The notes beneath the pieces were generated by a model, which searched no databases, was not told where the DNA came from, and saw only the letters and a program-made list of their open reading frames with translations. Shown piece after piece: positions 5,185-11,756 of a stretch of 14,215 bases of DNA (within the stretch, counting starts at the first letter, position 1; every line of letters starts with the position of its first letter). Origin of the DNA: Magnetovibrio sp. (GTDB lineage Bacteria; Pseudomonadota; Alphaproteobacteria; Rhodospirillales_A; JABHCV01); the NCBI GenBank assembly GCA_002717285.1, contig PBDF01000004.1, positions 118,048 to 132,262 of the forward strand, given 5' to 3'. A program made the translations under genes and the position numbers.

Positions 5185-7089
5185 TCAACTATCTGAATGG
5201 AACCAATCATAAATTTTTTTTGCCATTGCTCCGCTTACACCCTCAACTGCTTCCAAATCAGACAACCCACTCCCCTCAACTGCAGAAGCGGATCCAAAGT
5301 GGTGAAGTAATGCCTTTTTTCGTTTTGGTCCTATTCCTGGAACTCCATCAAGACTGGATTTAGACAACGTCTTTGATCTTTTGTTACGATGGAAGCCAAT
5401 TGCAAAGCGATGTGCTTCATCACGCAAACGTTGAAGAAAGTACAATACTGGGCTCCGAGCAGACAAAGAAATTGGCTCTCGGCCAGGTAAAAAAATTCTC
5501 TCACGCCCAGCATTTCGATCAGGCCCTTTGGAAATGGCTGCAACTACTACATCATCGATCCCCAACTTTTCAAAGACTTTAAGCGTTATGCCCAGATGCC
5601 CGGCTCCTCCATCAATCAATACCAAATCCGGCCATTGGCCACGGACACGCTCTGGATCTTCTTTAAGAGCTCTAGAAAAACGCCGGGTCAGGACTTCTGT
5701 CATCATGGCATAATCATCACCAGGTATGATATTTGTATTTTTTATATTGAATTTTCGGTAAGAATTTTTCAACAAACCATCGTTTCCAGCCACAATCATT
5801 CCACCAATTGGCTTCGTACCAGAAATATGACTATTATCGTATACTTCAATCCTTTGTGGGGCTTTTTCTAAGTCTAGGACCTCAGCCAGGCCTTCAAGTA
5901 AACGTTGTTGGGAGGCACTCTCTGAAATCTTTCTGCCTAGGGCCTGCCGAGCGTTATGAAGCGCATGGTTTACCAAATTTGTCTTATTGCCACGCTTGGG
6001 GCAAGAAATATCAACTTTACTTCCAGATGAAGCGCTTAAGGCATCTGACATGAGTGACTGGCTGGGCAAACGGTGAGATAGTATTATACTCTTAGGTACC
6101 TCCTTGTTTGTATAAAATTGTCCAATGAAAGCTTCCAATACTGAGGGTGCATCCTCATCGTCTGCATGAGAGGGATAATAGGATCTATTTCCAAAATTCC
6201 TTCCACCACGAAAGAAAAAAACCTCAATACAGGTTTGCCCACCTGCTTGATGAGCAGCGATGACATCCGCATCGCCAACACTAAATAAATTTATGCCTTG
6301 ATGGGCTTGTACTCGAGTAAGGGCTTGAATCCGATCCCGATAATCAGCAGCAATCTCAAATTCCATATTGTCACTAGCTTCCTGCATGCGCCTAGCTAAG
6401 CCTTGTTGAATACTTTGACTCTTACCTGACAAGAAGGTTTGCGCTTCAGACACCAACTTACCATACTCAGCCTCACCAATACGGCCTACACAAGGAGCCG
6501 AGCAGCGCTTGATTTGAAAAAGTAGACAAGGCCGAGTACGATTGTTGAAAACATTATCTGAACATGTACGTAAAAGAAACGCTCTCTGTAAAATGTTTAG
6601 TGTCTCATTGACAGCCCAAACAGAGGCAAAAGGGCCAAAATAACTACCCTCAAGATTTTCAGCTCCTCGGTGTTTTAAAACTTGTGGGAATGGATGTCCA
6701 CTAGTTAGCAAGATTTTTGGAAAAGATTTATCATCACGGAGTAAAATATTATAACGCGGTTTGTAGCGCTTTATTAAATTTGCCTCTAGCAATAGAGCCT
6801 CTGCCTCCGTATGAGTATTAACGAATTCCATACTTTGTGTTTCGAATATCATACGTCTTAATCGGATCGGTTGGCGATTCGGGTTAGTATAGCTCGCAAC
6901 CCTTTTTTTCAAGTTTTTTGCCTTGCCAACATACAAAACATCTCCATTGCGGTTGATCATACGATAAACACCGGGCGTGTTAACTAAGTTGCGCAGGTAA
7001 GTTTCAATAATAACCGCTCCGCTAGGTTTGGATACTTTTTCCTTGTCGGTTACTTGTGTGTTGTATGTTGTCGACTTTTTTTTTGCCAT
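5185..7089 (-). CDS. uvrC: Excinuclease ABC subunit C
   Basis: The dual-incision nuclease of nucleotide excision repair: recruited by UvrB at lesions, it cuts 3' with its GIY-YIG domain and 5' with its RNase H-like domain. The 634 residues match the family. Domains: GIY-YIG at about 37-116 (PGVYRMINRNGDVLYVGKAKNL), Cys-rich linker (RPCLLFQIKRCSAPC, 186-200), UVR/UvrB-interaction helix at about 221-260, RNase H-like endonuclease with D418 (EVYDNSHISG), D493 (LIDGGAGHL) and H560 (RDEAHRFAI), then tandem helix-hairpin-helix at about 576-632 (LDGVPGIGPKRKKALLHHFG). The ATG at 7089 gives a lysine-rich N-terminal tail about 20 residues longer than in E. coli; codons 2-5 contain nine A in a row. No clear Shine-Dalgarno precedes it. 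It is first in the minus-strand operon after a 416-base gap. Confidence 0.97.
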   Translation of the reverse strand: MAKKKSTTYNTQVTDKEKVSKPSGAVIIETYLRNLVNTPGVYRMINRNGDVLYVGKAKNLKKRVASYTNPNRQPIRLRRMIFETQSMEFVNTHTEAEALLLEANLIKRYKPRYNILLRDDKSFPKILLTSGHPFPQVLKHRGAENLEGSYFGPFASVWAVNETLNILQRAFLLRTCSDNVFNNRTRPCLLFQIKRCSAPCVGRIGEAEYGKLVSEAQTFLSGKSQSIQQGLARRMQEASDNMEFEIAADYRDRIQALTRVQAHQGINLFSVGDADVIAAHQAGGQTCIEVFFFRGGRNFGNRSYYPSHADDEDAPSVLEAFIGQFYTNKEVPKSIILSHRLPSQSLMSDALSASSGSKVDISCPKRGNKTNLVNHALHNARQALGRKISESASQQRLLEGLAEVLDLEKAPQRIEVYDNSHISGTKPIGGMIVAGNDGLLKNSYRKFNIKNTNIIPGDDYAMMTEVLTRRFSRALKEDPERVRGQWPDLVLIDGGAGHLGITLKVFEKLGIDDVVVAAISKGPDRNAGRERIFLPGREPISLSARSPVLYFLQRLRDEAHRFAIGFHRNKRSKTLSKSSLDGVPGIGPKRKKALLHHFGSASAVEGSGLSDLEAVEGVSGAMAKKIYDWFHSDS

Positions 7090-7205
7090 AAGAACTATTT
7101 GAACGAAACTTTAATCTACGTCAACGAACAGGATCACAAAAATTCTGGCTATATTTCTGATTTTAACAGAACTATCCACTATTACTGTTGATAACTTTGT
7201 GGATA

Positions 7206-7248
7206 TCCCTTGTTGTTGGGAAAAGAGTGAGAAATCCCAAGGGAAAAG
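7206..7248. repeat. Nested inverted repeats and a GGGAAAAG direct repeat
   Basis: TCCCTTG (7206-7212) pairs with CAAGGGA (7238-7244). Inside it TTGGGA (7216-7221) pairs with TCCCAA (7235-7240), and TCCC/GGGA pairs also exist locally on each side. GGGAAAAG occurs at 7218-7225 and again at 7241-7248. Several mutually exclusive hairpins are therefore possible. No T-run follows on either strand, so it does not look like a terminator. Confidence 0.55.
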
Positions 7249-7347
7249 CTACTTTGCCTAAAAATTAAGCATTGATATAAGCTATTGTTTTTAATCACAA
7301 AATTAAGTCATGTTATGAATCGTTCAAAGAGTAATATTGCTAATTTG

Positions 7348-7376
7348 TTTATAGTATTGAAACAGTATGCTTTTAA
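7348..7376 (-). promoter_or_regulatory. Possible promoter reading toward uvrC
   Basis: On the minus strand, TTAAAA (7371-7376; 4 of 6 matches to the -35 box), a 17-base spacer and TATAAA (7348-7353; 5 of 6 matches to the -10 box). Transcription would start near 7341, giving a leader of about 250 bases before uvrC that contains the inverted repeats and two of the DnaA-box-like sites. In such AT-rich DNA a match of this quality can arise by chance. Confidence 0.3.
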
Positions 7377-7505
7377 CACCTGTGCACAACTCTACTTGCT
7401 GAGAAATAATTAATCTATTTATTGCAATGGCTTGCAAGACTTTCTAGAGGCAATAAAATAATAATTATAGCTTCTTGGTATCGATTTAAAATGAGGCACC
7501 TGCCG

Positions 7506-7931
7506 TTAAATTTCTGGGTTCAATCTCTCAATCTCAACGCCAACACTCTCAGCATCATCAAATATATCAAGCTTCTCAATTCTAACTCTTGCTGAACGGA
7601 CCCTATCATCAGCTAAACACATGGCAGCAACGTCATCAGCTAAAGTTTCAACAAGGTTGACATGTTCTCGTGATGCAAGAGAACGTATCCCCTTAGTCAA
7701 ACCTTCATAACAGACTACATTTGAAAGTTCATCATCAATTTGCGGATTCGTCTCACCCTCACGGACTGCGAGATCGATGTTAACGCGTATTCTTTGCGAA
7801 GCTACACGCTCGTGTTGATGGATCCCAATGGAGCAATTTAGGACAAGGTTACGTACAAAAACGTGACGAATGGCCACCCGAGCATCAGCAATTCTACGTA
7901 ACTGGGCACGCCCTACTTGACTTATGGTCAT
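7506..7931 (-). CDS. folB: Dihydroneopterin aldolase (FolB/FolX family)
   Basis: A cytosolic enzyme of folate synthesis that cleaves 7,8-dihydroneopterin to 6-hydroxymethyl-7,8-dihydropterin and glycolaldehyde; some members epimerise the side chain. The 141 residues include an N-terminal tail of about 20 residues before the core. Core motifs: LVLNCSIGIHQHERVASQRIRVNIDLAV (29-56; E41 at the pterin-recognition position), Y75 in NVVCYEGLTK (equivalent to E. coli Y54), EHVNLVETLADDVAAMCL (89-106) and K120 in VRIEKLD, aligned with the catalytic lysine. Most FolB proteins have Lys-Pro-Gly here, whereas this has Lys-Leu-Asp. The ATG at 7931 has AGGTGAG eight bases upstream. It follows a pteridine-reductase-like SDR by 31 bases. 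Aldolase versus epimerase (FolX) activity cannot be decided from sequence alone. Confidence 0.88.
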   Translation of the reverse strand: MTISQVGRAQLRRIADARVAIRHVFVRNLVLNCSIGIHQHERVASQRIRVNIDLAVREGETNPQIDDELSNVVCYEGLTKGIRSLASREHVNLVETLADDVAAMCLADDRVRSARVRIEKLDIFDDAESVGVEIERLNPEI

Positions 7932-7962
7932 GAGATAATCTCACCTTTTTCAATATTTTTAA

Positions 7963-8733
7963 TTATTCAATTACACCACCGCTTAGTGGCGCTTGTGAAT
8001 AGCCGAGATGTTGGCCACCATCAAGAACTATCAGTTGTCCAGTCATAGAAGGGGCGTTAATTATAAATCTAATAGCATCGACTATTTCAAGAGGATTTAC
8101 GCTCCTACCTAACGGAATTGATGACCATTGTTTAATAAATTCTTCTTCCGTTTGTCTGAAATTAGCCAACACAGGCCCTGGACCAATAGCATTTACACGA
8201 ATGCTTGGAGCCAGAGACAAGGCTAATGTCTGGGTGAGCGTCCACAGCCCAGCCTTACTTACAGTATAGGAAAGGAAATGTGGGGTTAGGTTTTGAACAC
8301 GTTGATCAACAATATTAATAACATTACCCTCAAACCCCTCGGGCAACTGATCGCACAATGCCTGAATTAATACAAAAGGAGATCGCAAATTAATCTGCAT
8401 GTGCGCATCCCAAGATTTGCGGCTAGCTGTTTGAGCTGAATCCTCCTCAAATAGTGAAGCGTTATTTATTAAACATGAAATTGGTCCAGCAATTTTAACA
8501 GCCGATGGAATTAGAAGTCCTACCTGCTCCTCTTTACTCAAATCTGCATGGATTTTGAAAGCAATCCCGCCATTACCACGTATTAACTTAACGAGACACT
8601 CTGCCTCTTCCCTAGAAGCACCATAATGTACTACAACCCGCCAGCCATCAGCCGCCATTCCAAGAGCAATAGCTTTGCCAATACGCTTTGCTGCTCCAGT
8701 AATCAATACAGTTTTTTTATGTGTTTCTTTCAT
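7963..8733 (-). CDS. SDR oxidoreductase, pteridine reductase (PTR1/FolM)-like
   Basis: A 256-residue short-chain dehydrogenase/reductase. The nucleotide motif is TGAAKRIG (12-19), with Arg (R17) where most SDRs have Gly, as in Leishmania pteridine reductase PTR1 and in FolM. Next come NNASLF (90-95) and the catalytic set D143, Y156 and K160. Asp replaces the usual Ser, with the same spacing as PTR1 D181/Y194/K198. NAIGPGPVL (181-189) and the C-terminal LDGGQHLGYS complete the fold. These details and the position 31 bases upstream of folB suggest NADPH-dependent reduction of dihydropterin or dihydrofolate, that is dihydromonapterin reductase or a back-up dihydrofolate reductase. The family is seen directly; the substrate is inference. 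The ATG at 8733 gives a normal N-terminus. It follows the exchanger gene after 22 bases. Confidence 0.85.
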   Translation of the reverse strand: MKETHKKTVLITGAAKRIGKAIALGMAADGWRVVVHYGASREEAECLVKLIRGNGGIAFKIHADLSKEEQVGLLIPSAVKIAGPISCLINNASLFEEDSAQTASRKSWDAHMQINLRSPFVLIQALCDQLPEGFEGNVINIVDQRVQNLTPHFLSYTVSKAGLWTLTQTLALSLAPSIRVNAIGPGPVLANFRQTEEEFIKQWSSIPLGRSVNPLEIVDAIRFIINAPSMTGQLIVLDGGQHLGYSQAPLSGGVIE

Positions 8734-8755
8734 TTAGTCACATCTTGATCTCTAA

Positions 8756-9730
8756 TTAACTAAAAGCTACAACTAGAGAAGAAATACCATAAGCCTGTGC
8801 TGTTATATAGGCCACATATATAACCAGTAACTGAATTGCTACCAAGCGACTTATTTGCCAACCGCCAATAAAAAAGGGTAGCATCAATAGAGTTACAAGA
8901 AGCATGAACCACAAGTCAAAATTAAGAAGCTGTTGTGGAGCCTCGAGCGGTGCTACCATGGCAATCCCGCCAACAACAATTAAAATATTAAATAAGTTAG
9001 AACCAACAACATTTCCTAGTGCCAAATCTACATGCCCACGCATAGCAGCTACAACAGAAGCTGCCAGTTCTGGCAGGGATGTTCCGATAGCGAATACTGT
9101 CAACCCTATCACCTCATCGGAAACGCCAAATGCTTGCGCCATTTGAACACCCCCATCAACAATCAAATCAGCTCCAAAAATAACCCCAACCAAACCACCC
9201 AACAAGGCAAAGCATATTTGCCATAGGGATTTTAGCCCTTCAAAATTTTCAATTTCCCCTGCATGGACCTCGGTACTAACACCACCCTTGCGAAAATCAT
9301 TGAAATAAGAGTAAATGAGAAAAATTAACATTATCAACAAAAATAGACCACCTTGAACACGATCAACAGGGCCAAGCCAGCAAAACCATATTAATAATGT
9401 GCTACAGGCAAGCAGAACCATGGTATTTCTAAAAAGCAAAAAAGGTTTGACATGAATTGGATTCAGAAAAGCAGCAACCCCAACAATTAGAAGCATATTC
9501 GCCAAATTTGAGCCTACAACGTTGCCAAGCGCCATGGCAGACGTCCCAATTAAGGCTGCATCCATGCTAACCAAAAATTCCGGCAAAGAAGTTCCAAATG
9601 AGATTATAGTAACGCCAATTACTAAAGGCGAAACATTTAGCCTTTGAGCAAGACCAACTGCACCACGGACTAAAATGTCAGCACTAACCGTGAGAAAAAT
9701 AAAACCAAAGAAAACATATAAGTACATCAT
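8756..9730 (-). CDS. Na+/Ca2+ exchanger family transporter (YrbG-like)
   Basis: A polytopic inner-membrane cation/calcium exchanger of the CaCA superfamily, 324 residues, about ten hydrophobic segments. Both inverted alpha-repeats are intact: repeat 1 has GTSLPE at 46-51 and GNVVGSNLAN at 69-78; repeat 2 has GTSLPE at 206-211 and GNVVGSNLFN at 239-248. The two acidic residues (E51, E211) are the cation ligands of this family. The hydrophilic loop between repeats (about 142-166, acidic in its second part) is cytosolic in relatives. I chose the ATG at 9730, after the rppH stop, rather than a TTG at 9748 that would overlap rppH; a second ATG follows directly. It would extrude Ca2+ in exchange for Na+, but direction and ion cannot be fixed from sequence. 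Its link to the neighbouring genes is probably only shared transcription. Confidence 0.92.
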   Translation of the reverse strand: MMYLYVFFGFIFLTVSADILVRGAVGLAQRLNVSPLVIGVTIISFGTSLPEFLVSMDAALIGTSAMALGNVVGSNLANMLLIVGVAAFLNPIHVKPFLLFRNTMVLLACSTLLIWFCWLGPVDRVQGGLFLLIMLIFLIYSYFNDFRKGGVSTEVHAGEIENFEGLKSLWQICFALLGGLVGVIFGADLIVDGGVQMAQAFGVSDEVIGLTVFAIGTSLPELAASVVAAMRGHVDLALGNVVGSNLFNILIVVGGIAMVAPLEAPQQLLNFDLWFMLLVTLLMLPFFIGGWQISRLVAIQLLVIYVAYITAQAYGISSLVVAFS

Positions 9731-9734
9731 TAAA

Positions 9735-10220
9735 TCATGGGCCCACAAGCGGTTGTAACTCCGTCAGAATATCCTCATAAAGGTCTTTCTTAAAAGGGAC
9801 CACCAAATTAACTAACTCTTCAAAACTGACCCATTTCCACTCACTAAATTCCGGTATTTTATGGGATCTTATATTGATGTCACTATCTTCGCCCAAAAAC
9901 TGCAATGCAAACCACATCTGCCGTTGACCACGATATTTGCCGCCCCATAATTTGCCTACTAACTCATTAGGCAGGTCGTAAGTCCTCCAATGATTACTTT
10001 TGGCGATAATTCTAACTTTATCTACTCCCGTTTCCTCATACAATTCGCGCAAAACTGCTTGCAGAGGATCCTCTCCCTCATCAATGCCGCCTTGGGGCAT
10101 CTGCCAGTAATTACCTGGGTTATCAGCTCGTTTGGCGACAAAAACCCTTCTCATATTATTTACTAGCATAGCCCCAACACAAGGACGATAGGGCAGGTCA
10201 ACCTTATGAATATCTATCAT
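9735..10220 (-). CDS. rppH: RNA pyrophosphohydrolase RppH (NudH/IalA)
   Basis: A Nudix hydrolase that removes pyrophosphate from the 5' end of primary transcripts, making them substrates for RNase E decay; relatives also hydrolyse dinucleoside polyphosphates. The 161 residues match the family. The start YRPCVGAMLVN and the PQGGIDEGED block are RppH hallmarks. The Nudix box is complete at 44-66: G44, E50, R58 E59, E62 E63, G65. The downstream KYRGQRQMWFALQFLG and SEWKWVSFEELVNLVVPFKKDLYEDIL are also typical. The ATG at 10220 overlaps the stop of the preceding gene by four bases (ATGA), suggesting coupled translation. The placement after the envC-ctpA-yibQ block is recurrent in alphaproteobacteria. 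Confidence 0.95.
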   Translation of the reverse strand: MIDIHKVDLPYRPCVGAMLVNNMRRVFVAKRADNPGNYWQMPQGGIDEGEDPLQAVLRELYEETGVDKVRIIAKSNHWRTYDLPNELVGKLWGGKYRGQRQMWFALQFLGEDSDINIRSHKIPEFSEWKWVSFEELVNLVVPFKKDLYEDILTELQPLVGP

Positions 10221-11713
10221 TTTTTTACTTGTTTGTTAGCAAGCGCAGACAAAGGAGCAAGCACGAATTTTTTTTCAGAAAGGCCAGCTATCCAAGCACC
10301 AATGCGTTCAATTGAAGTCGGGTAAGCCTCGGCTATGGCGACTACAGCAGTTTTATTTACCAGAATCGTCTCCAACTCCGCCAATTGGTTATCTACTTCA
10401 GTCTTTGTTGGGATTGAATCAATAACAAGATCAGTAACTGCCCAAGGCAAGCCTATTTCAGTTGCGATTTTGGGCGCAAGCGTTTCTGAATTAACAACCC
10501 CTTCGAGTAACATAAGTCCCCGCTCTTTGAGCGCCTCAAGAAATAATCTCAAATGTTTTTCAGATGTATTAAATTTTGAACCCATTATTGTCATCACCCC
10601 AACGTATCCAGTCGTAAGCCCTAAAATACTTTTTAGACGGTTGCGATTTTCTTCCGGCGCATTAGCGGTCATAAGACTTAGTGGACCGGGATCGTCATAG
10701 GGAAAAGTTCCAGGTTCTAGTGGTACCATTAGCATAACTTCATGACCAGCAGCACGTGCTTTTTTCATCCAATCTGATAGATTGGGTGCATAAGGGTCAA
10801 AGGCAAGTGTAACGCTTCCCGGCAATAAATTTATTGCAGCGTTAGTAGCGGATATACTTTGTCCAAGCCCCATTACAACAATAGAGACACGTGGATTGGG
10901 ACTCTGATTTACGAAAGGCTTCGCATAAACTATCCACGCCTCACGCCCATCTTCAGCTATTACTGGCAACAAGCCATGCGGGCTTTCTTCACTTAAATCT
11001 GGATAATTTGACTCTCCCAAGGGGCTATCAGTAATATTAGGGGGAGGAATAGAGGCAAAGGCTGTAGGTTCAATAACAGGTGCCAACGTCTGGGTAGGTA
11101 AGGAATTAGTGCCAACCGCATCTGGCCTTGCAATCAAAGCATTCAACCCCCCCGGCTGTCTTATTTTTGGAGCAATTTCTACTGCTACTTTGGGTATCCC
11201 AGTATTTTCTTCATTGGATCTATCACCAACGTCGTCTGAAATAAAATACCAAATTAATGCGCCAACTATAATAAGAGCAAGTATAGCTCCACCGTAAATA
11301 AGGATTAAATTTTTCTTTGAGTTTGACTCTTCATCTTCATCTTCATCTTCATCTTCATCTTCATCTTCATCTTCATCTTCATCGTCGCTAAAGCTTGGAT
11401 CGTTGGTATTCTTGCTCTCTCGGTCACTCTCCAAATTTCCATCTAAACCTGTCGGCTCAACTTGTCCCCCTTCAACATCCGACTTCTCTTCAGCTTGCTT
11501 TTCTGATGAGGATTTATTTGAAACAGCAGAATCACTAGAATCTGTATCTGTAGTCTCAACAGACACGCTATCTGCGCGAGTTTCTTCGTTCAAAAATTCT
11601 TTTTCTTCACCTGGGCCCACACGAAGGCCTCCTTCCATCTCAGGGGTATCGACATCTACATTGTCAACATCATCGTAGTGATCATCTATATTTTTTTCTA
11701 GTCTTTGATGCAC
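10217..11713 (-). CDS. Divergent polysaccharide deacetylase (YibQ/DUF610), membrane-anchored
   Basis: 498 residues in three parts. Residues 1-134 are hydrophilic and very acidic, with a (Asp-Glu)9 run at 111-128 followed by E129. One membrane segment, about 135-157 (NLILIYGGAILALIIVGALI), is preceded by SKK. A Pro-rich linker leads to a C-terminal NodB-like domain at about 273-495 (PRVSIVVMGLGQS, LPGSVTLAFDPYA, GHEVMLMVPLEP, DDPGPLSLMT). The acidic part would be cytoplasmic and the domain periplasmic. Canonical members read IDD in the first motif; here it is VMGLG, so metal binding may be lost. The start is GTG at 11713, with no Shine-Dalgarno close by and a hairpin just upstream; the ATG at codon 26 is an alternative. 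It follows ctpA by 43 bases. Its envelope role is inferred from the envC/ctpA context; the reaction is unknown. Confidence 0.85.
   Translation of the reverse strand: MHQRLEKNIDDHYDDVDNVDVDTPEMEGGLRVGPGEEKEFLNEETRADSVSVETTDTDSSDSAVSNKSSSEKQAEEKSDVEGGQVEPTGLDGNLESDRESKNTNDPSFSDDEDEDEDEDEDEDEDEDEESNSKKNLILIYGGAILALIIVGALIWYFISDDVGDRSNEENTGIPKVAVEIAPKIRQPGGLNALIARPDAVGTNSLPTQTLAPVIEPTAFASIPPPNITDSPLGESNYPDLSEESPHGLLPVIAEDGREAWIVYAKPFVNQSPNPRVSIVVMGLGQSISATNAAINLLPGSVTLAFDPYAPNLSDWMKKARAAGHEVMLMVPLEPGTFPYDDPGPLSLMTANAPEENRNRLKSILGLTTGYVGVMTIMGSKFNTSEKHLRLFLEALKERGLMLLEGVVNSETLAPKIATEIGLPWAVTDLVIDSIPTKTEVDNQLAELETILVNKTAVVAIAEAYPTSIERIGAWIAGLSEKKFVLAPLSALANKQVKK
11328..11381 (-). repeat. Hexanucleotide tandem repeat, nine units, inside a coding gene
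   Basis: Nine perfect copies of TCTTCA on the + strand, which on the coding (minus) strand read as alternating GAT and GAA codons for (Asp-Glu)9. Flanking codons extend the acidic run (GAC before, GAG after). A unit of six keeps the frame, so slippage would lengthen or shorten the acidic tract without breaking the protein. Confidence 0.95.
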
Positions 11714-11716
11714 TTG

Positions 11717-11739
11717 AAGGTAGTTACTTTTACCACCTT
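11717..11739 (-). promoter_or_regulatory. Intercistronic hairpin just upstream of the yibQ-like start
   Basis: In the minus-strand RNA, AAGGUGGU pairs with ACUACCUU across a seven-base loop: eight pairs, one of them G-U. The 3' arm ends three bases before the GTG start. The only ribosome-site-like sequence (AAGGTGG) is in the 5' arm. No U-run follows, so it is not an intrinsic terminator. The pairing needs the G-U wobble available only in the minus-strand RNA, which supports a role in that transcript. Confidence 0.5.
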
Positions 11740-11756
11740 ATTTTCAAAAACCATCA

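Larger units (their letters stand above)
7090..7505. other. Gene-free AT-rich spacer with DnaA-box-like sites and inverted repeats
   Basis: No convincing coding frame on either strand. It contains four 9-mers one mismatch from the DnaA box TTATNCACA: 7186-7194 (minus strand TTATCAACA), 7198-7206 (minus ATATCCACA), 7291-7299 (TTAATCACA) and 7381-7389 (minus TTGTGCACA); a weaker CTATCCACT lies at 7172-7180. An inverted-repeat cluster occupies 7206-7248, and two 8-bp palindromes, ATTGCAAT and CTTGCAAG, lie at 7421-7438. The 7440-7470 stretch is almost pure A/T. It is unusually long for this tightly packed region. It could be a long uvrC leader, a regulatory spacer or an origin-like element; the sequence alone does not decide. 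Confidence 0.5.

Noticed and set aside
7421..7438. Tandem 8-bp palindromes ATTGCAAT and CTTGCAAG as an operator
   Set aside because: Short, share the common TTGCAA core, and no gene start or promoter is nearby; noted only as part of the spacer.
9731..9748. TTG start for the exchanger, overlapping rppH
   Set aside because: Two ATG codons follow directly after the rppH stop and match the usual short N-terminus of YrbG-like proteins.
11328..11381. CRISPR-like or phage-like tandem repeat
   Set aside because: Units are six bases with no spacers and lie in frame in a gene; a simple microsatellite.
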